Source: JAGVSR01 sp963778225
GTDB taxonomy: Bacteria; Pseudomonadota; Alphaproteobacteria; Rhizobiales; Hyphomicrobiaceae
Reading direction: 5' to 3'
Length of the DNA: 64,000 bases
Assembly: GCA_963778225.1 (NCBI GenBank)
Contig: CAVZTR010000013.1
Location: 62,001 to 126,000, forward strand
How positions within the stretch are numbered: position 1 is the first letter of the stretch; each line of letters begins with the position of its first letter. A program made the translations under genes and the position numbers. The notes beneath the pieces were generated by a model that saw nothing but the letters and a program-made list of their open reading frames with translations, was not told the origin of the DNA and searched no databases. Positions 44,499 to 53,634 of this stretch are shown here, piece by piece.

Positions 44499-44631
44499 TC
44501 TCGACCCGAATTCGTCGGGCCCTGCCGGCCAGGCGAACACGAAACGTGGTGTCCAAAGCCACGGACTACCCCCTGCCGCGCGGGTCGATGCGCGGTAACG
44601 GCCGCAAGGCCAATTCACGGAGAGTACCAAC

Positions 44632-44859
44632 ATGGCTGCTGATAACAGAAGCGGCTCGGTGTCGGGATTGACCGAAACGGAAGCGAAGGAGTTCCACGGA
44701 ATCTTCGTCACTTCCTTCATTATCTTTACGGTCATCGCGATCATCGCGCACTTCCTCGTGTGGCAGTGGCGTCCCTGGCTTCCGGGGCCGACCGGCTACG
44801 CGTCGTTGATTGACGGCGCAAACTACGCCCTGAGCTACCTGCCGTCGCTCAAGGCATAA
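44632..44859 (+). CDS. pufB: LH1 beta polypeptide PufB
   Basis: Antenna polypeptide of the core light-harvesting complex. The 75 residues have the beta signature LTETEAKEFHGIF, one membrane helix, the bacteriochlorophyll-ligating His in IAHFLVWQWRPWLP, and an unusually long C-terminal tail (GPTGYASLIDGANYALSYLPSLKA). GGAG precedes the ATG. It is followed 19 nt later by pufA. Confidence 0.96.
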   Translation: MAADNRSGSVSGLTETEAKEFHGIFVTSFIIFTVIAIIAHFLVWQWRPWLPGPTGYASLIDGANYALSYLPSLKA

Positions 44860-44878
44860 CCCAGAGGGAGATGAGAAT

Positions 44879-45061
44879 ATGTGGAAGATTTGGCTTCTCT
44901 TCGATCCTCGCAGGACGCTTGTCGCTCTCGCGACGTTCCTGTTCAGCTTGGCTGTTCTGATTCACTTCATCCTGTTGAGCACCGATCGCTTCAACTGGAT
45001 CGAAGGGCCCAAGGCGAAAGCCGCGGCCTCGATCGAAATGCCTCTGATCAAGGCGGTCTGA
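44879..45061 (+). CDS. pufA: LH1 alpha polypeptide PufA
   Basis: Core antenna alpha polypeptide, 60 residues: MWKIWLLFDPRRTLVALATF start, one membrane helix and the bacteriochlorophyll-binding His in AVLIHFILLSTDRFNWIEG. A strong hairpin follows, as in other puf operons. Confidence 0.96.
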   Translation: MWKIWLLFDPRRTLVALATFLFSLAVLIHFILLSTDRFNWIEGPKAKAAASIEMPLIKAV

Positions 45062-45074
45062 CCGTCGACACCAT

Positions 45075-45107
45075 GGAGCCGGACGGACGTTTCGCCCGTC
45101 CGGTTCC
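45075..45107 (+). repeat. Stable intercistronic hairpin between pufA and pufL
   Basis: Twelve-bp stem with one G-U pair (45075-45086 with 45096-45107; core CCGGACGG/CCGTCCGG) and a 9-nt loop. In Rhodobacter a hairpin at this place protects pufBA mRNA from 3' decay and lets antenna polypeptides be made in excess over RC subunits; the same role is likely here. There is no T run, so read-through to pufLM is expected. Confidence 0.8.
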
Positions 45108-45187
45108 AAAATCACTCGGCACTGCACGACACAACTAAAAATATGACTCGCAGCCGGCTGTGTGCCGACTGAGCGGAGAATCCAGCC

Positions 45188-46018
45188 ATGGCTATGCTTA
45201 ACTTCGAGCGTAAATACCGTGTTCGTGGCGGAACGCTGATCGGCGGGGATCTGTTCGACTTCTGGGTCGGGCCCTTCTACGTCGGCTTCTTTGGCGTCAC
45301 GACCATCTTCTTCATCATCGTCGGTGTCGGCCTCATCTGCTGGGGCGTTTCACTGGGCCCGACGTGGAATCTCTTCCGTCTCTCGATCAACCCGCCTCCG
45401 GCCGAATTCGGTCTCAGCTTCGCACCGATGAAGCAAGGCGGAATCTGGCAGGCGGTCACGATCTGTGCCACCGGAGCGTTCGTCTCCTGGGCGCTACGAG
45501 AAGTGGAAATCTGTCGAAAGCTCGGCATGGGCTACCATGTACCGTTCGCTTTCTCGGTTGCCATCTTCGCCTACGTCACTCTTGTGATCTTCCGTCCGAT
45601 CGCGATGGGCTCATGGTCTTACGGTTTCCCGTATGGCTTCTCGAGCCACCTCGATTGGGTGTCCGGCACGGGCTACGCGTACGGCAACTTCCACTACAAC
45701 CCTGCCCACATGATCGCGATCACGTTCTTCTTCACCACGACACTCGCGCTCGCACTCCACGGCGCGCTTGTGCTCTCATCGGTCAATCCGACCAAGGGTG
45801 AAGTGGTCAAGACCCCGGAACACGAGAACACCTACTTCCGTGACACCATCGGCTACTCCATCGGCACCCTGGGCATCCATCGCCTCGGCCTGTTCCTGGC
45901 ATTGTCGGCTGGTTTCTGGAGCGCGGTGTGCATCATCATCAGCGGACCGTTGTGGGCCGAGGGCGATCCTTGGGTCGACTGGTGGAACTGGTGGCTCGAA
46001 CTGCCGATCTGGTCGTAA
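45188..46018 (+). CDS. pufL: Reaction centre L subunit PufL
   Basis: Five-helix reaction-centre subunit that binds the special pair, bacteriopheophytin and QA/QB chain partners. MAMLNFERKYRVRGGTLIGGDLFDFWVGPFYVG is the canonical start. His ligands are visible in FSSHLDWVSGTGYAYGNFHYNPAHM and ALHGALVLSS. Length 276 residues, normal for L. GCGGAG lies about 10 nt before the ATG. Confidence 0.98.
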   Translation: MAMLNFERKYRVRGGTLIGGDLFDFWVGPFYVGFFGVTTIFFIIVGVGLICWGVSLGPTWNLFRLSINPPPAEFGLSFAPMKQGGIWQAVTICATGAFVSWALREVEICRKLGMGYHVPFAFSVAIFAYVTLVIFRPIAMGSWSYGFPYGFSSHLDWVSGTGYAYGNFHYNPAHMIAITFFFTTTLALALHGALVLSSVNPTKGEVVKTPEHENTYFRDTIGYSIGTLGIHRLGLFLALSAGFWSAVCIIISGPLWAEGDPWVDWWNWWLELPIWS

Positions 46019-46033
46019 GGGGAGAACAAAAAC

Positions 46034-46963
46034 ATGACCTACTACCAGAACATCTTCACGCAACTCCAGGTGTCTCCCCACCCGGAGCCCGGCATTCCTT
46101 TGCCGGAGAACAACTCCGAGCGCCGCGGTCCGCCGCGGTTCTCCTACTGGGCTGGCAAGATTGGTGACGCTCAAATCGGTCCGATCTACCTCGGCACGCT
46201 GGGCTTCATCTCCCTCGTCTGCGGTATCATCGCTTTCGAGATCATCGGCCTTAACATGCTGGCGTCGGTGAACTGGGATCCTATCCAGTTCATTCGCAAG
46301 CTGCCCTACCTTGCTCTCGAGCCGCCGAAGCCCGAATACGGCCTCACCATTCCACCTCTCAAAGAGGGTGGTTGGTGGCTGATGGCAGGCTTCTTCCTCA
46401 CGACGTCCATCCTGCTCTGGTGGCTTCGCATGTACCGCCGCGCCCGCGCGCTCGGCATGGGCACGCATGTTCCATGGGCTTTCGCTTCCGCCATCTGGCT
46501 CTATCTGGTGCTGGGCTTCATCCGCCCGATCCTGATGGGCAGCTGGAGTGAAGCGGTGCCGTTCGGGATCTTCCCGCACCTCGACTGGACGAACAACTTC
46601 TCCATCACCTACGGCAACCTGTTCTACAATCCGTTCCACATGCTCTCGATCGCGTTCCTCTATGGCTCGGCTCTGCTGTTCGCCATGCACGGCGCCACGA
46701 TCTTGGCCGTGACACGGTACGGCGGCGAGCGCGAGATCGAGCAGATCACCGATCGCGGTACGGCGTCTGAACGAGCTGCCCTCTTTTGGCGGTGGACGAT
46801 GGGCTTCAACGCCTCGATGGAATCGATCCATCGCTGGGCGTGGTGGTTCGCGGTGCTCTGCACGCTTACCGGCGGCATCGGCATCCTTCTCACCGGAACG
46901 GCCGTCGACAACTGGTACGACTGGGGCGTCAAGCACGGTGTTGCACCCGCCGCTTGGCCATAA
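46034..46963 (+). CDS. pufM: Reaction centre M subunit PufM
   Basis: Five-helix partner of PufL. Starts MTYYQNIFTQLQV. Ligand regions FPHLDWTNNFSITYGNLFYNPFHM and AMHGATILAVTR are present. Length 309 residues. It lies 15 nt after pufL and is followed by an intrinsic terminator; no pufC (tetraheme cytochrome) or pufX gene lies between. Confidence 0.98.
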   Translation: MTYYQNIFTQLQVSPHPEPGIPLPENNSERRGPPRFSYWAGKIGDAQIGPIYLGTLGFISLVCGIIAFEIIGLNMLASVNWDPIQFIRKLPYLALEPPKPEYGLTIPPLKEGGWWLMAGFFLTTSILLWWLRMYRRARALGMGTHVPWAFASAIWLYLVLGFIRPILMGSWSEAVPFGIFPHLDWTNNFSITYGNLFYNPFHMLSIAFLYGSALLFAMHGATILAVTRYGGEREIEQITDRGTASERAALFWRWTMGFNASMESIHRWAWWFAVLCTLTGGIGILLTGTAVDNWYDWGVKHGVAPAAWP

Positions 46964-46991
46964 TCGGCAACGCTCCGACACTTGAAAAAAT

Positions 46992-47022
46992 GGCCCGGCG
47001 AGTTCCCTCGCCGGGCCTTTTT
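46992..47022 (+). terminator. Intrinsic terminator of the puf superoperon
   Basis: Perfect 11-bp stem GGCCCGGCGAG/CTCGCCGGGCC with a TTCC loop and TTTTT tail, 28 nt after the pufM stop. It marks the end of the photosynthesis cluster. Confidence 0.95.
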
Positions 47023-47572
47023 GTCGACAGAGACGAACCGTGTCGCCAACTTGATGCGCCGTGCATCCACCTGGCCAACAGCCGCCACCGCGATGAGAGT
47101 GGCGCCTCGAACTCCTGACGCGAATGAACTCTGAGCGGCGCGCGCGCCCACCGGCGGAAGGCCAATTCGAGCGCATCACGAACGCTGCACGAAATAAAAC
47201 TTATCCTCGCACTGACGCCGCCGCCTATCTTGAGCGCACCCGCATCACTCGGGGGCGCTGACCGGAGGCGTCTTGTTGGTGCGATGCGGGGACGGGTGCT
47301 GGAGGACGAAGCGGCTAACGCAGCCAACCCTCCCGACGATGATCCCTGCCGCCCGCCGTAAGGATGGGTCCCGGATGTTGTGCCGGAGAATAGTGGGGTC
47401 TGCAGACTGGGGTAAGAGCGAGCCCAGTTCGAAACCCGTTACAGCGGGGCGCCGTGGCGCCATACGACACGACCCCAGCGGAAGACCGCGGCACCGCCGC
47501 GCCCCGCCCCCCGGCTATCGTCGCGCCCGCTGCCCCTGCACGCGGGCGGGAACACGCATGCCCATTTAGAGA
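47023..47572. other. Gene-free 550-nt stretch after the puf terminator
   Basis: No frame on either strand has a credible start and protein-like composition. The stretch contains an inverted repeat CCCGCATC (47239-47246)/GATGCGGG (47283-47290) and two GGCGCC palindromes near 47450-47462. I found no diagnostic motif for tRNA, SRP RNA, RNase P RNA or tmRNA. An unrecognised structured RNA cannot be excluded. Confidence 0.5.
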
Positions 47573-49256
47573 TTACGCCGCGGCCTGCCCCGGCTTACCC
47601 GCAACATCGGCCTTAACCGGACGCCGTCCGCCGAACAGCGTTCCCTGCCCCATGAGCACACCGAACCCGAACACCCGCGCCAGTGTCTCCTCACTGTCGA
47701 TGCCTTCGACGATCAGGCCAAAGCCCTGATCGGCAAGAAAGCGGCACACGTCGCCCGCAGGAATGTGTCCGCCCGGATGCGGCAAGTCCATCCATCAAAA
47801 CCGAGGCGTCGAGCTTCACGAAGCCGAAGCCGGCGTTCGCCATCGCGCTGAAATTCATGTCGAGATCCGTGAGCGCTGAGATCGCGAACCGGAAGCCCAG
47901 CGCCGAAAGCGCACTCACCGCCCGCTGCTCCGCCGCGCGGAACGACCGAATATCGGACTGCGCAAACGTGAGGATCAGCTGCCGCGCTGTCGCGGGCCTC
48001 GCTACGAAGTCCATCTGCATGTTGCGCGTGAACTCGGGCTCGATCAGCGCCTCTCCCGATGCACGCGAAAACACGGCGCCCGATTTTCCACGGCTGGCAA
48101 GTCGCTCCGCCACGATGGCGCTGCGTTCGATGCGGACCGCGTCGAACAAAGGCAGCAAACCGCGCCCGGCGATCACGCCGCTTTCGCCAAATTCCAGATC
48201 CTGCGCGTGGAGCCCGCGCAGCTTGATGCTGACTTCATAGTGTTGCGCGGTCTGATTGCCCAGGCCGAGGATCGGCTCCAGAAAGACATCGACACGGCCC
48301 GCGGCAATCGCATCCCGCACCGCCATCAGCTGAGGATCGGCAGGTGACGAGGACGGCACCTCGGGCGCAGTGTGCGGCCCGTCTGGCAAAACCGCACCGC
48401 TGGTCTTCCTCATCGATTGCACCGCCGCGTTCAGGGCATCGAGCGACGTCTCGACGTCCAGCACCGGAGCAGCGACCGCTGAAGCACGCGGGTCCGGCAG
48501 CATCGTGCCGACAGCCGCAAGATCGCGCGCCTGTTCGGCAGCAGTAACCTGCGAGAGCATATCCTTGATGCGCCGCTGCAACATCTCCACGTCATCTTCT
48601 CGAACGGCTGACGAGCCCGTCGCCACTGCCGCCTCACGCTCCACGTCCGTTGATGGTTGCCCGCCATGGGTGCGACCGGCATCGGGGATGTAGGCCGGCT
48701 CGGGTCTCATCGGGGCCATAGCAGGAGCAGCAGCAGGAGTAGGCTCCTGCCAGTAATCTCCAAGCGACTCCCCCTGCGGTACGACTGGAGCGCGCCGATA
48801 CGCTTCGAACTGCGGTGCCTCAGCCTCTCCACTGTAGGCCCGCGCCAGCGCGTCGGCATCGTCGAGATCGACCGCAACGAGTAAATCCGCGTTGTCTGCA
48901 GGAATATGTGCCGGAGCCGAATTCATCGTCGCGACAACAGGCGCGGGTGGCTCGGCAGCCGAAGCTGTGAAGCCCCCTTCAACACGGCCGCGCACCAACT
49001 CCGCCTCTAGCCGTTGCAGTTCGCTGCTCAAGACAGCCCGCTCAGCCTCACCACGGCGCCAGGTCTGAAAACCAACAAGCCCGACGAAGAGCGACATGCC
49101 CGCAAACGCTGCAGCGCCCAATGGTGCCCCTAGCTGGATATGCAGCCCGACGACGAAGGCTGCAACCACCAGCGCCATGCACACGAGCACCAATCCATCC
49201 CCGCCCGAAGGTGTGGTGCTAGACTGAGCTTTGGCCCGCTTGTGAGTGCTCGGCAT
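47573..49256 (-). CDS. Membrane-anchored degenerate EAL-domain protein (single-base frameshift)
   Basis: Two N-terminal membrane helices (about residues 20-65), a long Ala/Pro/Glu-rich variable region, a short coiled segment (EMLQRRIKDMLSQV) and a C-terminal EAL-type domain. The domain lacks key c-di-GMP phosphodiesterase residues: EAL itself reads EVS (YEVSIKLRG) and the DDFGTG loop reads LTDLDMNF, so it is probably non-catalytic. VKLD and LIVEGIDSEE remain. The frame breaks near 47786-47794: VKLDASVLMDG continues one base later as LPHPGGHIPAGDVCRFL to the stop at 47573. ATG 49256 follows GAGGG at a long spacing. Confidence 0.7.
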
Positions 49257-49719
49257 AATAGATCGACCCTCGAATGATACGAATCGTATGGGAACAGGAT
49301 CGGGGGGGCGGGGCCATTCAAGCAATTCGGCACCGGTCTTTTTCACCAGCTTTCCCGAGCTCGCGCAGAGATTGCCGGCTGCCGCGTGTCTGGCACGCAT
49401 CATCTTGCGTAAGCAGATAAATTTGACGCACACAGCCCCCGGCAAAATCAGAAAGGCGATGGAATAAATCGTGTGCTTCGCTGCCACGACCCATGGCCCC
49501 ATCCGGCACCCCACTTATGATTCGGTCGCGCAAGACAAGGGGCTGCGCAACAATAAAAGCCGGCGGTGCAAAACTACGCCGCGCCGCCATTCTGCCATCG
49601 CACGGCCCCGGCGCGAGCCCGAATCGACCCGCTGTTTAGATGTCGTTAGGCGAATCGGCGTGCTATCGTTCAGGCCGGTCCGCTCATTCACTCCGGCGTA
49701 ATTCAGGAGCATGCAGTCC
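49257..49719. other. 463-nt divergent intergenic region
   Basis: Separates the EAL gene (minus) from the SDR-like gene (plus). An ATACG-AAT-CGTAT palindrome at 49277-49289 lies 21 nt upstream of the EAL start and could be an operator. A G-run (about 49302-49312) follows. No gene, tRNA or repeat family is recognised. Confidence 0.4.
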
Positions 49720-50472
49720 ATGTACATGAGCGTCATCGCGCGTGAAGCAGGTACCGAAACCTATCCCGAGCTGGCAGGTGCCCGTGTTGTCGTGACAGGC
49801 CTTTCGACCGTCCGCGGGGTTGACCTTGCCCGCGCGTTCGCCGACCGCAAGGCAAGCCTCTCCATTCAAACGGACGAACGCTCGCCCGAAATGGTCGAGC
49901 TCGTGGCGCTGCTTGCCAGCACTGCCGGGGATGTGAAGCTCACCGACTTCGCCTTCTCGAAATCCACCCCTCCGACCCGCTTTGCCCAGCGCGCCGCGGA
50001 AGACCTGGGCGGCATCGATGCCGTCTTCAATCTCGCATCGGTGACGCATGCGGAAATGGCCGCGGTCGAAACCATGGAAGAGATCGAAGACCTCATCGTC
50101 GCCAAGCTCGGCCCCCTGCGCGAGATCACCGAAGTCGCGGCCAATCGGATGGCGCTTACCTGGTCGGAAGGCACGATCCTGAATGCCGTCGTCGCGCCCG
50201 CGCCCCAGACCGATCGCGATGCGGCGATCCTCGGCATGGTGCGCCAGGCGCTCGCCGCCATGACCGCCGATCTCGCCCGCCGCTGGTCCGGCGACGTCGT
50301 GCGCATCAATGCCATTGGCCCCAAAGCAACGACGCTCGACAGCATGAGTGGCGCCTGCCTCACATCAGAGCCAGACATCGCGGCACTCGCGCTCTACTTG
50401 GCCAGCCGCAAAGGCCGCACACTCACTGGCCACGTCTTCGATGCCGAAGGCGTTTCCCGCCGAGGCTGCTGA
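49720..50472 (+). CDS. SDR-fold protein without the usual catalytic residues
   Basis: 250 residues with a short-chain dehydrogenase pattern: ARVVVTGLSTVRGVDLARAFADR (nucleotide-binding start, but TGLSTVRG lacks the TGxxxGIG glycines), VFNLASV in place of NNAG, INAIGP and a C-terminal YLASRKGRTLTGHVFDAEG. The Tyr-x-x-x-Lys catalytic pair is absent where expected (TWSEGTILNAVVAP). It may be a non-enzymatic or altered-specificity member. ATG 49720 is chosen because AGGAG lies 10 nt upstream; ATG 49711 is too close to it. Confidence 0.7.
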   Translation: MYMSVIAREAGTETYPELAGARVVVTGLSTVRGVDLARAFADRKASLSIQTDERSPEMVELVALLASTAGDVKLTDFAFSKSTPPTRFAQRAAEDLGGIDAVFNLASVTHAEMAAVETMEEIEDLIVAKLGPLREITEVAANRMALTWSEGTILNAVVAPAPQTDRDAAILGMVRQALAAMTADLARRWSGDVVRINAIGPKATTLDSMSGACLTSEPDIAALALYLASRKGRTLTGHVFDAEGVSRRGC

Positions 50473-50499
50473 TCTGAAGGTTCAAGTCAGTCAGCGCCA

Positions 50500-50527
50500 C
50501 AGCGTCGTAAGTTATCCTCCGACGCTG
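50500..50527. terminator. Hairpin between convergent genes
   Basis: An 8-bp perfect stem CAGCGTCG/CGACGCTG with a 12-nt loop lies in the 93-nt gap where the SDR gene and the RND gene converge. There is no T run on either side, so it is only a possible bidirectional terminator. Confidence 0.4.
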
Positions 50528-50565
50528 CCACCGGGCTAAGTTGAAACACGTGAACGCGGTGTGCC

Positions 50566-53500
50566 CTACTCCCCGGGCTGCATGGCAGGTTCGCCCACGT
50601 CCGTGAGTTTCACTTCGCGCCGGCCGAGATAGCTGTAGACGGCCGGCACGACAAACAGCGTCAAGAGCGTACCCGCAGACATGCCGCCGACGATGACCCA
50701 ACCAATTTGCTGCCGGTTCTCCGCGCCGGCGCCATCCGACAGCGCCAGAGGCAGCGCACCCAGAACCATCGCGCCTGTCGTCATCAGGATCGGCCGGAGC
50801 CGCTGCACGGCTGCGTCAATCACCGCGGCCCCCCGCGCCTCTCCTGCGAGCTGCTTCTGATTTGCAAACTCCACAATCAGAATTCCGTGCTTCGTAATCA
50901 GCCCCACCAGCGTCACGAGACCGATCTGCGAATAGACGTTGAGCGTCCCCCCCGCCAGCCAGAGTGCCGCCAGCGCGCCGGTGATCGAGAGCGGCACCGT
51001 GATCATGATGATCACCGGATCGCGGAAACTCTCAAACTGTGCCGACAGAACGAGATAGATAAAGGCGAGCGCCAGCAGGAACACGACCAGCAGACTGTCA
51101 GCCGAACTGCGATAGTCGCGGGTCGCGCCATCGAGATCCGTCTGCACCGTCGCCGGCAACACCTCACGTGCGGCCTGCTCGAGAAAGTCGAGCGCTTCAC
51201 CGACTGCATATCCGGGCGCCAGCGACGCCTGGATCGTCACCGAACGCAGCTGATTGAACCGCTTCAGTTCCTTCGGCGCAACCGACTCCGTCACCGTCGC
51301 CAGATTGGAAAGCTGGATCATTTCTCCGCGCGGATTGCGCAGAAAAATCGTCGACAGCGCCTGAGGCGTCGCCCGATCCTCGGCGGCCAACTGCACATAA
51401 ACATCGTACTGCTCGCCGTTCTGTTCGAACCGGGTGACCTGACGTCCCCCGAGCAGCGTCTCGAGCGTTCGACCGACAGCGGTCACTTCCAAGCCGAGAT
51501 CCGCCACCTTCGAACGATCGATGTCGATCTTGAATTCCGGCGAATTGAGCTTGAGATCCGTGTCGAGGTTTTCGAGCCCCGGAAACTCTCGCGCCTTAGC
51601 AAGAATGGCATCGGCATACTTTTGCAGATCTTCGTACGTGCCCGAAGACTGCAGCACGAACTCGATCGGGCGTCCCGATCCGCGCTGACCGAACGCGCCG
51701 GGGGTTTGCACCACCGCCTGGACGCCCGCAATCCGCCTCAGCTGCGGATTGATCTCCGCGCTGATCTGCTGCTGCGATCGCGTTCTCTCGCTCCAGTCCT
51801 TGAGCGGCGCCACCACCAGCGATGCCGAAACATCCGGCGTACCGGCGATCGCCAGCCGCCCGCGCACCTGCGGCACCTCGGTCAGAACATTGTCCACTTC
51901 CGCCGCATACCGTGCCGTGTAGCTGACCGTAGCACCCTCCGGCCCCGATCCCCGCACGCGGATGACGCCGCGATCCTCGAGCGGCGCAAGTTCGGATTTC
52001 AATGTCATGAACAGCACGCCGCTCAGGCCCGCGACGCCAGCCGCCAGGATCAGAATGAGCGGACGCATCTTCAGCGCCGACACGAGCGCCGAACGATACC
52101 CGTTCTCGAACGCCACGAACGCTCGCTCGAGCAAGAGATAGACGCGGCCGGGCTGCGGCTGGTGACGCAAGAGCTTGGCGCACATCATCGGCGTCAGCGT
52201 CAACGCAACCCAGCCCGACACGATCACCGCACCCGCAAGCGTCAATGCAAACTCGAGAAACAACTTGCCCGTCTTGCCGGGAGCAAACGCGATGGGCGCA
52301 TAGACGGCGGCCAACGTGAGTGTCATCGCGATGACGGCAAAGCCGATTTCACGCACGCCCCTGATCGCGGCCGGCACGGGCTCCATGCCTTCTTCGATGT
52401 ACCGATAAATGTTTTCCAGCACCACGATCGCGTCGTCGACGACGAGGCCAATGGCGAGGACCATCGCCAGCAAGGTCAGCGTGTTCACCGTGAAGCCGAA
52501 CGCATACATCAGCGCGAACGTCGCAATCAGCGAGATCGGTATGGTGACAATGGGAATGATCGCCGCCCGGAACGAGCGCAGGAAGAACAGAATGACCACC
52601 ACCACCAGAACGATCGCCTCCACGATCGTTATGAACACGGCCTCGATGGAGCGCTCGATGAAGACGCTGTCGTCATTGCCGATCGCCGCCTGAAGTCCCT
52701 GCGGCAACGACGAATTGATTTCCGGCAGCACCGCTTTGACGGCCTGGGAGACATCGAGCGGATTGGCGGTCGACTGCCGGATGATCCCCACCGCGATCGC
52801 CGGCACACCGTTGAACGTGCTGGCCCTCCGCTCGTCCGCCGCGCCCAATTCAACCCGGGCCACATCGCCGAGCTTCACCTGATAATCGCCGGCAAGCTTC
52901 ACGACGATGTTGCGGAACTCTTCCGGCTTCGTCAGCCCGGTTTTCGACAGCACCGAGAACTCGCGATCCTGGCTCTCGATCCGTCCCGATGGGATCTCTG
53001 CATTCTGCGCTCTGAGTGCAGCCTCGACGTCCTGAACCGTCAAGTTGTAGGCGGCGAGCCGCTCACGATCGATCCAGATGCGCATGGCATAGCGCCGTTC
53101 GCCGTAGATCTGGACATCCGCAACGCCGGTGAGATTCTTCAGCCGGTTGACGATAAACCGATCGATGTAGTCGCTGATCTCGAGCGCCGACAGCTGCGGG
53201 CTCGTAAAGACCAGGAACATGATCGCCTGCGCGTCCGCTTCGACCTTCGCGATGATGGGCTCGTCGATTTCATCGGGCAATCGCCCGCGCACCCTGCTGA
53301 CGCGATCGCGCACGTCGCTCGCCGCCACGTCCGGATCGACTTCCGGACGAAAGCGAACCGTGATCCGGCTCGTCTCCGATCGGCTCGACGACGACAGCAC
53401 ATCGATGCCTTCGATCCCGGCGATGGAATCCTCCAGGATCTGCGTCACCTGGCTTTCCATGATCGACGCCGACGCGCCGGGATAGTTCGTCGTCACAGAA

Positions 53501-53634
53501 ACGATCGGCTCGTCGATGTTGGGGAATTCGCGCACCGTCAGCCGCTGGAACGCAACGACACCGACGAGCACGAGAATAAGAGACATCACCGTCGCCAGGA
53601 CTGGACGGCGGATGCAAAGCTCGAACAGGTTCAT
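50566..53634 (-). CDS. RND efflux transporter inner-membrane subunit (AcrB/MexB-like)
   Basis: Proton-driven multidrug-type pump of 1022 residues with the family start MNLFELCIRRPVLATVMSLIL, YPGASASIMESQVTQ, GLVVDDAIVVLENIYRYIEEG (charged relay helix) and the second-half repeat. It overlaps the upstream adaptor gene by 4 nt. No outer-membrane channel gene is adjacent. Substrate cannot be predicted. Confidence 0.93.
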   Translation of the reverse strand: MNLFELCIRRPVLATVMSLILVLVGVVAFQRLTVREFPNIDEPIVSVTTNYPGASASIMESQVTQILEDSIAGIEGIDVLSSSSRSETSRITVRFRPEVDPDVAASDVRDRVSRVRGRLPDEIDEPIIAKVEADAQAIMFLVFTSPQLSALEISDYIDRFIVNRLKNLTGVADVQIYGERRYAMRIWIDRERLAAYNLTVQDVEAALRAQNAEIPSGRIESQDREFSVLSKTGLTKPEEFRNIVVKLAGDYQVKLGDVARVELGAADERRASTFNGVPAIAVGIIRQSTANPLDVSQAVKAVLPEINSSLPQGLQAAIGNDDSVFIERSIEAVFITIVEAIVLVVVVILFFLRSFRAAIIPIVTIPISLIATFALMYAFGFTVNTLTLLAMVLAIGLVVDDAIVVLENIYRYIEEGMEPVPAAIRGVREIGFAVIAMTLTLAAVYAPIAFAPGKTGKLFLEFALTLAGAVIVSGWVALTLTPMMCAKLLRHQPQPGRVYLLLERAFVAFENGYRSALVSALKMRPLILILAAGVAGLSGVLFMTLKSELAPLEDRGVIRVRGSGPEGATVSYTARYAAEVDNVLTEVPQVRGRLAIAGTPDVSASLVVAPLKDWSERTRSQQQISAEINPQLRRIAGVQAVVQTPGAFGQRGSGRPIEFVLQSSGTYEDLQKYADAILAKAREFPGLENLDTDLKLNSPEFKIDIDRSKVADLGLEVTAVGRTLETLLGGRQVTRFEQNGEQYDVYVQLAAEDRATPQALSTIFLRNPRGEMIQLSNLATVTESVAPKELKRFNQLRSVTIQASLAPGYAVGEALDFLEQAAREVLPATVQTDLDGATRDYRSSADSLLVVFLLALAFIYLVLSAQFESFRDPVIIMITVPLSITGALAALWLAGGTLNVYSQIGLVTLVGLITKHGILIVEFANQKQLAGEARGAAVIDAAVQRLRPILMTTGAMVLGALPLALSDGAGAENRQQIGWVIVGGMSAGTLLTLFVVPAVYSYLGRREVKLTDVGEPAMQPGE

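Noticed and set aside
47150..47560. SRP RNA, RNase P RNA, tmRNA or tRNA in the gap after puf
   Set aside because: I looked for the GGAAGCAG-type SRP loop, the RNase P GAGGAAAGTCC block, the tmRNA ends and a tRNA T-arm with matching stems and found none.
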